The notes under the pieces are model-generated. The model was not told the origin of the DNA, searched no databases, and was given only the letters and a program-made list of their open reading frames with translations. This document shows, piece by piece, positions 18,531-28,373 of a DNA stretch of 64,000 nt (position 1 is its first letter; the number at the start of each line of letters is the position of its first letter). Source of the DNA: JBBEBE01 sp040882505 (lineage in GTDB: Bacteria > Bacteroidota > Rhodothermia > Balneolales > Balneolaceae); assembly GCA_040882505.1 (NCBI GenBank), contig JBBEBE010000001.1, positions 62,001 through 126,000 on the forward strand. The letters are read 5' to 3'. A program made the translations under genes and the position numbers.

Positions 18531-20779
18531 CGATCTCCCCGGTATCTCTGCAACGATCTGCTATATTCTTCCTGGCGTTCTTGATGGCTGGAAACCTCTC
18601 TTTGCAATCGGCACAGGCACAGAGCCACCCCTTTGACGATCTCTGGAATGCACTCATTGCCGATTCATGGCTTCAGGGAGATCCCGGACCGGATCACATG
18701 CAGTGGCTCCCGGAAGAAGAGCGATTCAGCCATCTTTGGGTCGACCCTGAACGTGGGCAACGGGAGATTCGAATCCGGCGTCCCGGGCTGTCGGAAGAGG
18801 AACACCTCCTCTCCGAATCCACTCTTGCAGATCCGGAAAGTGGCCTGCCGGTTCAGATCGATCAGTATTATTGGTCTCCGGACGGTCGATACCTGCTCAT
18901 TGAAGCGAATACGATCCCGGTATGGCGCCACTCCGGACTCTCGGATCTCTACCTCTACGACATCGAGTCAACATCTCTGGATCGCGTATCCCGGAATGTC
19001 TTCACTGCAGAGTTTTCGCCCGACGGTCAGTGGGTCGGACTGGTTGTAGACGGAGAGATTCACACCTACCGAATTCGGACCGGAGAGATGATCCAACGAA
19101 CCACTGGTGCGACCGATACAAGCTTCCATGGGCGGTTCGGCTGGGTCTACGAAGAGGAGTTTGGTCTGGTTCAAGCCTGGGAGTGGTCTCCGGACAGCCA
19201 ACGTATTGCCTTCTGGAAGAGTGATGAAAGCAACGTCCCGGTCTATCAAATGACCGATTTTGAAGGCCAGTATCCGGAATACTCCGAACTCCCGTACCCC
19301 AAAGCGGGTGAAACCAACCCCACCGTTCGCATCGGTGTCGTGGACCTGGACGAAGAGGGAGTCCAGTGGGTCACCGAACCGGTTACGGATGCATACATCC
19401 CCCGTATCTACTGGACCGGACGTCCCGGTACATTGGCCACTCTCGGGCTGAACCGGCAACAGACCCGGGTCGAACTCACACTTCATGATTTGGAAAGCGA
19501 GGAACACACCCGTCTACTCACAGAGGAGACCGACGAAGGATGGATCGATCTCTACGACTTCTTCTCCGGGCTCAATCATCCGCTCTTTTTTTCCGAAAAT
19601 CAGGACCATTTCTACTGGCTGTCAGATCGGGACGGCTGGACCCACCTCTACCGTTACGGATTTGACGGAGAACTATTGACCCAGGTCACCCGGGGAGAGT
19701 GGGAGGTCACCGATGTCCATCGAATCGACGAAGAGAACAACGCACTTTGGTACAGTTCAACGGGCGTCTCCCCGCTCGAACGCCACCTCTATCGTCTCGA
19801 TCTGGAGAGCGGTGAACAAACCCGACTCACAGCGGAACAGGGTGTTCACGAAATCGAGTTCTCACCGGGCGGTACCTGGTATATCGATCGCCACTCATCG
19901 TTGAACCGCCCCTGGCAAACCGAACTTTTCCGGTCCGGTGAGCCCGAGCCTGTCGAGATTCTCGGACCCCGTCAAGAAGTCGAGGCCGGGGTCGAGCGAT
20001 TTGATCTGCCGACCCGGGAGCTCTTCCAGCTGGTCACCAGTCGGGGGGATACCCTCGACGGCTGGATAATGAAACCCTCCAGTGCGAGTCCCGAACATCC
20101 GGTCCCGTTGCTTTGGGACATCTACGGAGGCCCCGGTTCCCAAGGTGTACGTCACGCATTTGACACCTCGGGGTGGCAACACCATCTTCTGCGTCAGGGG
20201 ATCGCCATTGCCAATCTGAATCCCAGGGGAAGCGGTGGATACGGACGCAGATTCGAGAAACAGGTTTATGGGCAAATCGGGCTGTTGGAAAGTGACGATC
20301 TTGCCAGCGCTGCCCGAAACCTTCCCGAACAATTCGATTGGATCGATCCTGACCGGATGGCCCTGCGTGGTCACAGTTATGGTGGATATCTCGCCATTCT
20401 CTCCCAACTTCGATACCCGAATCTATTTCCGGTCACGATCGCAGGCGCACCGGTCACCGATTGGCGACTCTACGACACCATCTATACAGAACGGTACATG
20501 AATCTCCCGGAAGCCAACCCGTCGGGGTATGACCAGAACTCTCTGCTCACTCACGCCGACAAATTGGAAGGAGATCTCCTTCTGGTTCATTCCGGGATGG
20601 ATGAGAACGTCCACATTCAGCAAACCATGCAGTTGGTCCGGGCGTTTACGGATGCCGAAAAGGATATCGATTTGAGGATCTATCCACCCGGTTCACACGG
20701 TGTGGCCTATAATCGGGCCAGTTATCTTCTTCTCTACCGAACCTATACCCGGTATCTGATGGAACATCTACTGCCGTAA
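18527..20779 (+). CDS. Secreted S9-family dipeptidyl peptidase IV-like
   Basis: 750 residues with a signal peptide (hydrophobic core about 10-28, ending QSAQAQ). An N-terminal beta-propeller carries the DPP-IV double-Glu motif WVYEEEF, which anchors the substrate N-terminus. The C-terminal alpha/beta hydrolase domain has the nucleophile in GHSYGGYLA, Asp in GMDENVH and His in PGSHGVAY. It should remove dipeptides from peptide N-termini in the periplasm or outside. The usual GWSYGG reads GHSYGG here. It overlaps the ATPase gene by 4 nt although the functions look unrelated. Confidence 0.93.
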   Translation: MTISPVSLQRSAIFFLAFLMAGNLSLQSAQAQSHPFDDLWNALIADSWLQGDPGPDHMQWLPEEERFSHLWVDPERGQREIRIRRPGLSEEEHLLSESTLADPESGLPVQIDQYYWSPDGRYLLIEANTIPVWRHSGLSDLYLYDIESTSLDRVSRNVFTAEFSPDGQWVGLVVDGEIHTYRIRTGEMIQRTTGATDTSFHGRFGWVYEEEFGLVQAWEWSPDSQRIAFWKSDESNVPVYQMTDFEGQYPEYSELPYPKAGETNPTVRIGVVDLDEEGVQWVTEPVTDAYIPRIYWTGRPGTLATLGLNRQQTRVELTLHDLESEEHTRLLTEETDEGWIDLYDFFSGLNHPLFFSENQDHFYWLSDRDGWTHLYRYGFDGELLTQVTRGEWEVTDVHRIDEENNALWYSSTGVSPLERHLYRLDLESGEQTRLTAEQGVHEIEFSPGGTWYIDRHSSLNRPWQTELFRSGEPEPVEILGPRQEVEAGVERFDLPTRELFQLVTSRGDTLDGWIMKPSSASPEHPVPLLWDIYGGPGSQGVRHAFDTSGWQHHLLRQGIAIANLNPRGSGGYGRRFEKQVYGQIGLLESDDLASAARNLPEQFDWIDPDRMALRGHSYGGYLAILSQLRYPNLFPVTIAGAPVTDWRLYDTIYTERYMNLPEANPSGYDQNSLLTHADKLEGDLLLVHSGMDENVHIQQTMQLVRAFTDAEKDIDLRIYPPGSHGVAYNRASYLLLYRTYTRYLMEHLLP

Positions 20780-20818
20780 TCAAGAACCCGGATCCACTCC
20801 GGACAGGACCTTCAGACC

Positions 20819-22165
20819 ATGAATATACTGATCGCTGGTGCAGGTGAAATCGGAGCCGAACTCTGCAGGGTTCTCTCCCAGGAGAATCACAATGTCACAG
20901 TTATCGATGAAAACGAATCCTGTCTACACCGCCTCAGCGAACATGTGGATGTTCTCACCCGACTTGGCAGTGCCACCTCCCCGCATGTCTTGCTTGCTTC
21001 GGGCATTGAGTCGACCGAGCTTCTGGTCGCCGTAACCAGTTCTGATGAAGTGAACATGATCTGCTCCACCATGGCAAAACGTCTTGGAGTTCCACGGGTC
21101 ATCGCCCGGGTTCGAAGCTCGGAGCTCTCGGAAAAAGATACGCCCATTCAACCCTCCGAATTGGGAATCGATGTCTTGATCCATCCTGAAGAGAGTGCAG
21201 CCAATCAGATTATGGAACTCCTTCAAAACCGGTCGGCCACAGACGTGGTCTCCCTGGCAGATGGAAAGATCCAGTTAATCGGGATCCGGATTGAAAAGGA
21301 CTCTCCCGTTATCGGGTTCAGCCTGAGCAAGTTGGCGCGACTCTATCCGGAATACCCATTCCGAATCGTTGCCATCTCCCGAAACCAGCGCACCTTGATC
21401 CCGCGGGGTCACAACCACTTGCATCCGGGTGATCAACTCTATCTGCTTGCAGATACCGACAATCTTCAAAAGCTATTGGAGATTTTGGGGCACAAAGAGC
21501 AAGTCATCCGTCGTGTCATGATCGCCGGTGGGACCGCACTCGGTCAATTGCTGGTCAAGAAATTGAGCCAAAGTGATGGCAACTGGAAGATCAAAGTGAT
21601 CGAGCCGGATCCGGATGTTGCACGAAGAATGGCCGAATCCGACCCGGATGTGCTGGTCCTGCAGGGAAACCCAACGGATCCCGACCTGTTGGCCATAGAG
21701 GGGATTCAAGAGATGGACGCCTTTATCTCGGTTACTCATGAGGAAGAGTCCAACATCATCTCCAGTCTGTTGGCCAAACATTTGGAGGTAGACAAGACGA
21801 TCTCCCTCGTATCCAATCCCCAGTACATCCCACTCGGACAAACCATCGGCCTCGATGCCATGATCAACATCAAAGCATCGGCGACTGATGATATCCACCG
21901 CGAGATCCGAAAAGGAGTGTACAAAACCGTCAAGGCCCTGCAGGGTGTTCGTGCAGAGATTGTGGAGCTTGTGATCTCCAACGGGTCCCCACTCACAAGA
22001 GGATCAATCAGTCAGCTCGATCTGCCGGACGGTTTGATCATCGGAGGCATCGTTCACAACGGAACAGCCACCATTGCGACGGGAACAAGCGCCATGCAAG
22101 AAGGGGACCGGGCCATCCTCTTCGGGACCCCGGAATCTCTGAAACGACTCGAAAAACTCTGCTGA
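20819..22165 (+). CDS. trkA: Trk potassium uptake regulatory subunit TrkA
   Basis: A 448-residue cytoplasmic ring-forming protein with two RCK modules. The first Rossmann motif is GAGEIGAELCRVLS at the N-terminus, with an acidic strand end (TVIDENE). The second copy begins near residue 230 (VMIAGGTALGQLLVKKL), and each is followed by an RCK-C domain. It gates TrkH in response to nucleotides. Its stop overlaps the trkH start (22165), so the two are translationally coupled. Confidence 0.95.
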   Translation: MNILIAGAGEIGAELCRVLSQENHNVTVIDENESCLHRLSEHVDVLTRLGSATSPHVLLASGIESTELLVAVTSSDEVNMICSTMAKRLGVPRVIARVRSSELSEKDTPIQPSELGIDVLIHPEESAANQIMELLQNRSATDVVSLADGKIQLIGIRIEKDSPVIGFSLSKLARLYPEYPFRIVAISRNQRTLIPRGHNHLHPGDQLYLLADTDNLQKLLEILGHKEQVIRRVMIAGGTALGQLLVKKLSQSDGNWKIKVIEPDPDVARRMAESDPDVLVLQGNPTDPDLLAIEGIQEMDAFISVTHEEESNIISSLLAKHLEVDKTISLVSNPQYIPLGQTIGLDAMINIKASATDDIHREIRKGVYKTVKALQGVRAEIVELVISNGSPLTRGSISQLDLPDGLIIGGIVHNGTATIATGTSAMQEGDRAILFGTPESLKRLEKLC

Positions 22166-23664
22166 TGACTACACGAACCCAACGACGCATCCACGTTTCG
22201 GAGGTCCTCGGTATTCTGGGCGGTTTCATGGTTGCACTGGCTAGTGCCATGCTTCTGCCCGCCTTGGTCGCCCTCCTCTACGGGGAGACGACCTGGATCG
22301 ACTTCCTCTGGTCAGCCATGCTTTGCGGAGTGACTGGTGGAATCCTCTTTATCCTCTTTCGACCTCGCGAGGAACTTCGCATGCGAGAAGCGTTTCTGAT
22401 CGTCTCGTTGACGTGGTTGGTCGGCTCACTCGCCGGTGCACTTCCGTATTGGCTCTCCGAAACACTCCTCAGCTACACGGATTCCGTGTTTGAAGTCATG
22501 AGCGGGTTCAGCACAACTGGATCCTCCATTCTGGGGGGAACCACTCACGAGGGGATCGTCAATCCGGCCATCGAATCGATCGACCGGAGCCTGCTCTTTT
22601 GGAGATCCCTTACTCACTGGATTGGCGGAATGGGGATCATTCTTCTCACACTTGCCCTGCTTCCACTCCTTGGTATTGGTGGAATGCAGCTCTTCAAAGC
22701 GGAGTACTCCGGATCGACGGCCGACAAAATTACTCCCCGAATCCAGGAAACGGCCAAACTGCTCTGGACCGTCTACGTTGGTCTTACATGTACTCAGTTT
22801 CTGTTGCTCTGGGTTCATCCGTCGATGGATTGGTTTGATGCACTCAACCACGCCTTCTCCACACTCGCCACCGGGGGTTTTTCGACGAGAAACGCATCGG
22901 TTGGCGCCTTTGACTCCATCTACATTGAAATCGTCATCATTCTTTTCATGTTTTTGGCCGGTATCAACTTTGCACTCCATTTTCGACTCTTCACGGGACG
23001 AGCAGCGGCAGTCATCCAGAATAGTGAACTCCGATTCTATACATTCCTGACACTGCTCTTTGTCACGGGAGTGACCATTTCCCTATGGGCTTCACACTCG
23101 CTCTCATTCGGTCAGGCACTCCGATCGAGCTCCTTTCAAGTAATTTCCATCCTGACCACAACCGGATTTGGCACAGACGACTACACTCTCTGGCCTCACC
23201 TACCGTTTGCGCTCCTCTTTGTTCTCTTCTTTACGGGAGGCTGTGCAGGATCGACTAGTGGTGGCATTAAAATGCTTCGAATCTCCATCATTCTGAAAAA
23301 CATTCAACGTGAGTTTCGGCAGACGCTCCACCCCCATGCGGTACTCCCCATTCGGCTCGGAAAACGAATCGTGAGTCCGTCGGTTCTGAGAACCATTCTC
23401 AGCTTTCTCATGCTCTATCTTCTGCTCTTCCTGACGGGGACCATTCTGCTGGCTGGTCTCGGGTACGATCCATACTCCGCCATGAGTGCCAGTATTGCAA
23501 GTATCGGTAACATCGGTCCGGGATGGGGAGCCTTCGGACCCGCCGAAAGTTACGCTCACATCCCGGTGATCGGGAAATGGGTCTTGATTGTTCTGATGAT
23601 GATCGGCAGGCTTGAAATCATCACCGTACTCATCCTGTTTACCCCCTGGTTCTGGAAAAATTGA
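22165..23664 (+). CDS. trkH: Trk potassium uptake membrane subunit TrkH
   Basis: A 499-residue integral membrane protein with about ten TMs arranged as four M1-P-M2 repeats. The pore-loop signatures are visible as GFSTTGSSIL, ATGGFSTRNAS, TTTGFGTDDYTL and SIGNIGPGWG. TrkH moves K+ inward and pairs with TrkA. It is convergent with the double-RCK channel gene, whose stop is only about 10 nt away. Confidence 0.95.
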   Translation: MTTRTQRRIHVSEVLGILGGFMVALASAMLLPALVALLYGETTWIDFLWSAMLCGVTGGILFILFRPREELRMREAFLIVSLTWLVGSLAGALPYWLSETLLSYTDSVFEVMSGFSTTGSSILGGTTHEGIVNPAIESIDRSLLFWRSLTHWIGGMGIILLTLALLPLLGIGGMQLFKAEYSGSTADKITPRIQETAKLLWTVYVGLTCTQFLLLWVHPSMDWFDALNHAFSTLATGGFSTRNASVGAFDSIYIEIVIILFMFLAGINFALHFRLFTGRAAAVIQNSELRFYTFLTLLFVTGVTISLWASHSLSFGQALRSSSFQVISILTTTGFGTDDYTLWPHLPFALLFVLFFTGGCAGSTSGGIKMLRISIILKNIQREFRQTLHPHAVLPIRLGKRIVSPSVLRTILSFLMLYLLLFLTGTILLAGLGYDPYSAMSASIASIGNIGPGWGAFGPAESYAHIPVIGKWVLIVLMMIGRLEIITVLILFTPWFWKN

Positions 23665-23674
23665 TCCAAACCGG

Positions 23675-25372
23675 TCAGGTGATCTCGTAGAGTTTATTGA
23701 AAAGCGACTCCCCTTCGGAGGGACCGATCATCACCAGCTCGTCACCTGCCTGCAACCGACGCGTCGGATCCGGATTGACCAGCATCTCCGAACCATCTTT
23801 GATTGCAATGACGGTGCAACCGGTTTTTTGACGAATGTCCGACTCGATCAAGCTCTGACCAACCAGATCTCCCGAGACCTTTCGGGTAAAGACATTGAGT
23901 CCCTCCGCAATCATCACGATATCCTGTTTCTCGAGCAGGTTGAATATCGAGTTGGCTCCCATTGTGGCATACGACATGACAAAATCGGAACCGGCACGAT
24001 GAAGCGTGCTTACATTGCGTTCATACGTCGCTCTCGATATGATCTGCATGGTTGGAGAGAGCTGTCGGCAATAGATGGTCAGATAGATATTCACATCGTC
24101 GTCGTGTGTTGTAATCAGCGTTGTATGCGCCTTGTCGATCCCTGCTCGCTCCAACACCTTCCGGTCGGCAGCATCTCCCAGGATGTAGTGATCCGGATCC
24201 AGGATTCGTTCAGGATTCTTGTCGACAATCCGGTAGTCGATTTGCCGCTCTTCCAGGGATCGGGCCGCCGCTCGACCGACCCGGCCGGCACCCACGATCA
24301 CGACCGGATGGTCCGACACGTGATAGATTGAGAGGACCTCGTCATAACGACGCAACTGCTCGACCGTCCCGGCCAACACCAAGACCGTTTTGGCCGTAAT
24401 CATACAGTCCGGTCGCGGTTGCCGAAACTCTCCTCGTTCCCAGACACCGACAACGCTAATCCCGATCTTCTCCCGCAAACCACTCTCCCGGATGGTCTTT
24501 CCGACCAACGGAGTCTCTTGGACCGTCGCTTCCCCGATCACCAGATTATCGATATGACCGATAACGTGTACTCGTGCATTCCCGCCCAACGTTCGCCGGG
24601 CCAGTGAACGTCCGAGCATCTCTCCCATCTGCAGAACCTGTGTGGCACCGGCCATTTTCAGGATATCGACTGAATCTGCCGACGAAGACATCGCGACAAT
24701 TGGAATGTCGGGATTAAACTCGCGTACGGTAAATGTCACATTGGTATTGATGGTGTCTCCCCCAGAGGCCACAACCATTGCTGCTTGTTCGACCCGTATT
24801 TTCCGATAGGTTTCCAGATCATCCGGTGGAAGATTGACCACATCGTACCCTTGATCGGCCAATTCCAGAGCTCGCTGCAGATCCGGCTCCAGAAGCGTAT
24901 ATCGAATATTGTAATCCTTCAATTTTCGAATCAATGAAGCCGTAATGGCATCCAGTCGGGTAATGACCACGTGGTCTCTTGTCTCCGGCGGCAACTCGCG
25001 TGGAGCCCGGGTCTGATTGACAGCCTTCATCCAGGGAGCGTAGAAAAATTCGATGAATGTAAACGGAAGCATCACCAGGAGCAGCATCACACCCGAGAAG
25101 ATCACGACCATCGAAAAGAGGCGCCCCAGATCGGTATGAAAAACCACATCTCCGAACCCAAGCGTTGTCATGGTCACCAGCGTCCAGTAGAAACCGGTAA
25201 GCCAGGTATGCTCTCCACTACGCCCCTCATACTCCATGATGTAGTGAAAAAGTATCCCGTACAGAACAAACAGCCCTGCCAGCACCAGCAGAAACTTAAA
25301 CAGCTTCCGGATGTTGGTCTTCGTCCTCCTGGAGGCAAAGAAATAGGCGAATTGTGAACTCAGAAACTTCAT
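23675..25372 (-). CDS. Two-TM potassium channel with two RCK modules
   Basis: A 565-residue protein. Two TMs (about 23-45 and 82-105) flank a pore loop TMTTLGFGDV with a GFGD selectivity filter instead of the commoner GYGD. The cytoplasmic part has two RCK-N plus RCK-C units. The first has lost its Rossmann glycines (HVVITRLDAITASL); the second is intact (VVIVGAGRVGRAAARSL). The architecture resembles MthK/GsuK channels. A TTG start 14 codons upstream is possible, but the ATG at 25372 is preferred. Placement opposite trkAH points to K+ homeostasis. Confidence 0.88.
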   Translation of the reverse strand: MKFLSSQFAYFFASRRTKTNIRKLFKFLLVLAGLFVLYGILFHYIMEYEGRSGEHTWLTGFYWTLVTMTTLGFGDVVFHTDLGRLFSMVVIFSGVMLLLVMLPFTFIEFFYAPWMKAVNQTRAPRELPPETRDHVVITRLDAITASLIRKLKDYNIRYTLLEPDLQRALELADQGYDVVNLPPDDLETYRKIRVEQAAMVVASGGDTINTNVTFTVREFNPDIPIVAMSSSADSVDILKMAGATQVLQMGEMLGRSLARRTLGGNARVHVIGHIDNLVIGEATVQETPLVGKTIRESGLREKIGISVVGVWERGEFRQPRPDCMITAKTVLVLAGTVEQLRRYDEVLSIYHVSDHPVVIVGAGRVGRAAARSLEERQIDYRIVDKNPERILDPDHYILGDAADRKVLERAGIDKAHTTLITTHDDDVNIYLTIYCRQLSPTMQIISRATYERNVSTLHRAGSDFVMSYATMGANSIFNLLEKQDIVMIAEGLNVFTRKVSGDLVGQSLIESDIRQKTGCTVIAIKDGSEMLVNPDPTRRLQAGDELVMIGPSEGESLFNKLYEIT

Positions 25373-25472
25373 AGGCAGTTTAATCAGGGCAAATCTACCA
25401 ATTCGTACCTCCAAATTCGACTACCGAATGTGGCCCTTACGACCTCACCTCATTATTTTGTATATTCTCCGG

Positions 25473-26591
25473 ATGCAAAGCGAGCCGACAACAGCCCCGA
25501 ACGACACACGAATCGACCTGAAATCCCTGACTCGAAATGAGCTCGGTGAGGTCTGCGAAGAGTTGGGACTCCCCTCTTATCGAGCGACTCAACTCACTCG
25601 ATGGCTCCACCAAAAAGGAGCGCGTTCATTTGACGAGATGAGCAATCTCTCCAAAGAGCTGCGTGAAAAACTTGAAACGCACTACTCCATCCATCATATC
25701 GACGTAGATCAACGCCAGACGTCGGCCGACGGAACCGTGAAATACCTCTTCCGCCTGGACAGCACAACCGATGAAAAGATTGAATCGGTTCTGATCCCTG
25801 ATCTGCAGCCGGACGGACACCCAAAACGCCTGACGGTCTGCGTCTCTTCCCAAGTAGGCTGTGTCTTTGGTTGCTCTTTCTGTGCAACCGGGAAGATGGG
25901 CCTGTTCAGAAACTTGTCACCCGGTGAAATTGTCGATCAGATTCGAATCATCGACCGGGATGCACAGGAGACCTACGGGAAAGGCGTGACCAACGTTGTG
26001 TACATGGGGATGGGAGAACCTCTTCACAATTACAAATCGGTCGTCGAATCGGCAGCCATCCTGAGCAGCGAAGCCGGTCTGGATCTCTCCCCCAAACGAA
26101 TTACGGTATCTACGGTCGGACTCACACGGCAAATCGAGCAGTTGGCCGACGAGCAACAACCATTCCGACTTGCCATCTCTCTCCACGCTGCTCACGACGC
26201 CAAGAGAACCGAGATCATGCCGATCAACGAGTCGCTGAATCTGAAGCGGCTGGAAAAGGCTGTTCGGTACTATCACCGCAAGACCGAACAACCGGTCACC
26301 TATGAATATCTGCTGTTTGATCAATTCAACGACCATGTGAAAGATGCCCGACAACTCTCTTCCATCGCTCACTGGATCCCGTCAAAGGTGAACATCATCA
26401 TGTACAATCCGGTAGCAGGTGTCACGCTGAAACGGGCTCGGGAAGATCGACTCGATGCCTTTATGAAGGAGCTGATCTCCCACGGTGTAACGGCAACCGT
26501 TCGACGTAGCCGTGGTGACGACATTGATGCCGGCTGTGGTCAGCTCGCCATTCGTGACGGGGCCCCGAAAGGAAAATCGATGCGGCGTTGA
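25473..26591 (+). CDS. rlmN: Dual-specificity 23S rRNA/tRNA methyltransferase RlmN
   Basis: A radical-SAM enzyme that methylates C2 of A2503 in 23S rRNA and A37 in some tRNAs. The iron-sulfur triad is in CVFGCSFCATG, and the conserved GMGEPL segment follows. The C-terminal cysteine region is DIDAGCGQLA. From the ATG at 25473 it is 372 residues, close to the family length. An ATG at 25428 would add 15 hydrophobic residues with no family match. It diverges from the channel gene and converges on lepB. Confidence 0.95.
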   Translation: MQSEPTTAPNDTRIDLKSLTRNELGEVCEELGLPSYRATQLTRWLHQKGARSFDEMSNLSKELREKLETHYSIHHIDVDQRQTSADGTVKYLFRLDSTTDEKIESVLIPDLQPDGHPKRLTVCVSSQVGCVFGCSFCATGKMGLFRNLSPGEIVDQIRIIDRDAQETYGKGVTNVVYMGMGEPLHNYKSVVESAAILSSEAGLDLSPKRITVSTVGLTRQIEQLADEQQPFRLAISLHAAHDAKRTEIMPINESLNLKRLEKAVRYYHRKTEQPVTYEYLLFDQFNDHVKDARQLSSIAHWIPSKVNIIMYNPVAGVTLKRAREDRLDAFMKELISHGVTATVRRSRGDDIDAGCGQLAIRDGAPKGKSMRR

Positions 26592-26626
26592 TGACAATGG
26601 AACGAACGGAGAATATCCGTGTCAAT
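26592..26626. terminator. Weak stem-loop between convergent rlmN and lepB
   Basis: ACGGA-gaata-TCCGT (26606-26620), with an outer TGACA/TGTCA pair, lies in the 60-nt gap between two convergent genes. There is no long T tract, so only a weak terminator is suggested. Confidence 0.25.
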
Positions 26627-26651
26627 CCTTTCCCCATCCTACGTTCGGGAC

Positions 26652-27734
26652 TCAGTCGTGAATCAAGTTGAGTAGTCTGCCGAACCGGGGTAACCAGCGC
26701 TCTCCGTCCCACGAGAAGTAGATCAAACTCGCTTTTCCGATCAGGTGGTTTTCGGGCACGAATCCCCAGTAGCGGCTATCTTCACTGTCGTCCCGATTGT
26801 CTCCCATGGCAAAAAAGTAGTCCATCCGGATGGTGTACATGTTGGTCCGTTCACCGTTGATCATGAACTCCCCGTCGTCGATCTGAACACTGTTGCCTTC
26901 ATACCGCTCGATGACGTCCTGGTAGACCGGCCAATTCTCTTCCGTCAAGGTCACCTCCTGCCCCTCGTAGGGAACCGTAAATGGACCCATATAGTCGTGA
27001 TTGACAAATCCGCTGGAGAAGTTGAACGGTCGGCGACTGAACTGCTCGTAATCCGGCGGGAGAACCAGAGGTTCAACACGTTCAATCTCGTTCCAGTCAG
27101 AGATCTCCTCGGCCAGATTATCCGTCAAATTGAGAATGTAAAGATTCTCTCCACCCATCTGTACCACATCACCTCCGGCGTCCCGCACCTTGGTCGCACT
27201 CAGGCGCAGGGACTCCCGAGTTGTTACACGGTAGTGTTGCATATAGGTCTCATTCCGAACCTCCGGCTCACCATTGACCAGTAGCTGTTTCTCGCGAATC
27301 TCGATCCGGTCCCCCGGCATCCCTACAGCACGTTTGATGTAATTGGTTTTGGTCGGAACCGGTCCGGAATCGATCGGATAATTGAAGACGATAATGTCAT
27401 TCCGCTCCACGTCGTCATAGCCGGGTATCCGATAGTAGGGCAGGCTCAGGCCGGGAATAAAAATATCCGTAAACGGGATGGAAACCGTCATCGGGGTCCG
27501 GGGACCGTAGGAGAGCTTTGATACCAACAAAAAATCTCCGGTCAGGAGTGTCTTCTCCATGGACGGGGTGGGAATCCGGTACGCGCCAAAGAAGAACATC
27601 CGAAGAACAAGAGCTGCAATCGCGGCAAACAGCAAGGCATCCAACCACTCTCGGGCCCAGTGTTTCGCTTTTTCTTCCTTCTCCTTCCGTCGATTCACCC
27701 GGGTTGGATCATCCATCTCTTTATTACGTGCCAC
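26652..27734 (-). CDS. lepB: Signal peptidase I
   Basis: A 360-residue inner-membrane protease that cleaves Sec signal peptides. A charged N-terminus is followed by one TM (about 32-50). The catalytic Ser is in IPTPSMEKTLL and the Lys in YIKRAVGMPGD. The C-terminal boxes GDNRDDSEDSRYWG and VPENHLIGKA are complete. A long insertion (about 165-290) is typical of Bacteroidota enzymes. The GTG at 27734 has GGAG five bases upstream; the first in-frame ATG (27716) is the alternative. It is third in a lepA-(secreted protein)-lepB operon. Confidence 0.94.
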   Translation of the reverse strand: MARNKEMDDPTRVNRRKEKEEKAKHWAREWLDALLFAAIAALVLRMFFFGAYRIPTPSMEKTLLTGDFLLVSKLSYGPRTPMTVSIPFTDIFIPGLSLPYYRIPGYDDVERNDIIVFNYPIDSGPVPTKTNYIKRAVGMPGDRIEIREKQLLVNGEPEVRNETYMQHYRVTTRESLRLSATKVRDAGGDVVQMGGENLYILNLTDNLAEEISDWNEIERVEPLVLPPDYEQFSRRPFNFSSGFVNHDYMGPFTVPYEGQEVTLTEENWPVYQDVIERYEGNSVQIDDGEFMINGERTNMYTIRMDYFFAMGDNRDDSEDSRYWGFVPENHLIGKASLIYFSWDGERWLPRFGRLLNLIHD

Positions 27735-27791
27735 GTCATCTCCATTGAAACCCGGAGGGTTCCCCTTTTTCGGGCAGAACTCTCCGCTCTG

Positions 27792-28361
27792 TTAAAATTG
27801 CGGGCGGGAAATCGGATCTCTTTCAAAGTCCGACCCATCATACCTGACATCGTACCATTGATCCCTCTCCGGTGAAAAGAAGTGATCGTTGAATGGTGCA
27901 AGTTCTACCTCTTCGTGCATCAACTCCCGTGTCAACGTCCGTTTGATCTCCGGCATGAGATCGACATACCGGCTTGCACCGACATAGACCAGACCGTTCT
28001 CGAAGGGGCCATCCAGATCCAGGATCATCAAAGGAATCTCCCCATCCACAATGAACCAATATTCGAACTGGATCGCTTTACCCGGACGGAAGCCGGGACC
28101 GACCAAATCTTCAATTCGCTGAGTGGGATCCCCATAGACCGCCTGCAATCGAGCGCGAAGTTCCAGAGTCGGAACCCGATCAATGGTCGTTGGATTGTAA
28201 AGTCCCTGCCCCGACCATGCAATGGAACCGAATCGTGCCTGGAATTGGGCTCGTTCGCTTTTGGGGACAGCCCGAATCTCCGGTTCTTCGAATTGAGCCC
28301 ATCCGGCAGACGTTCCTGCCAAGAGGAGTACCAGTGTCAACAAAGATATCTTCATTCTCAT
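27792..28361 (-). CDS. Small exported protein of unknown function
   Basis: A 189-residue protein with a clear signal peptide (LLTLVLLLAGTSAGWAQ). The mature part is mixed alpha/beta with no catalytic motif that I recognise. It is rich in aromatic residues near the end (DQWYDVRYDG). It lies 12 nt after lepA and 57 nt before lepB, so it belongs to the same operon. A second ATG lies two codons in. I cannot assign a function. Confidence 0.7.
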   Translation of the reverse strand: MRMKISLLTLVLLLAGTSAGWAQFEEPEIRAVPKSERAQFQARFGSIAWSGQGLYNPTTIDRVPTLELRARLQAVYGDPTQRIEDLVGPGFRPGKAIQFEYWFIVDGEIPLMILDLDGPFENGLVYVGASRYVDLMPEIKRTLTRELMHEEVELAPFNDHFFSPERDQWYDVRYDGSDFERDPISRPQF

Positions 28362-28373
28362 TGATGGATCCGT

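Noticed and set aside
25428..25472. Upstream ATG for rlmN
   Set aside because: Adds residues outside family similarity in the likely promoter region; the ATG at 25473 fits the family length.
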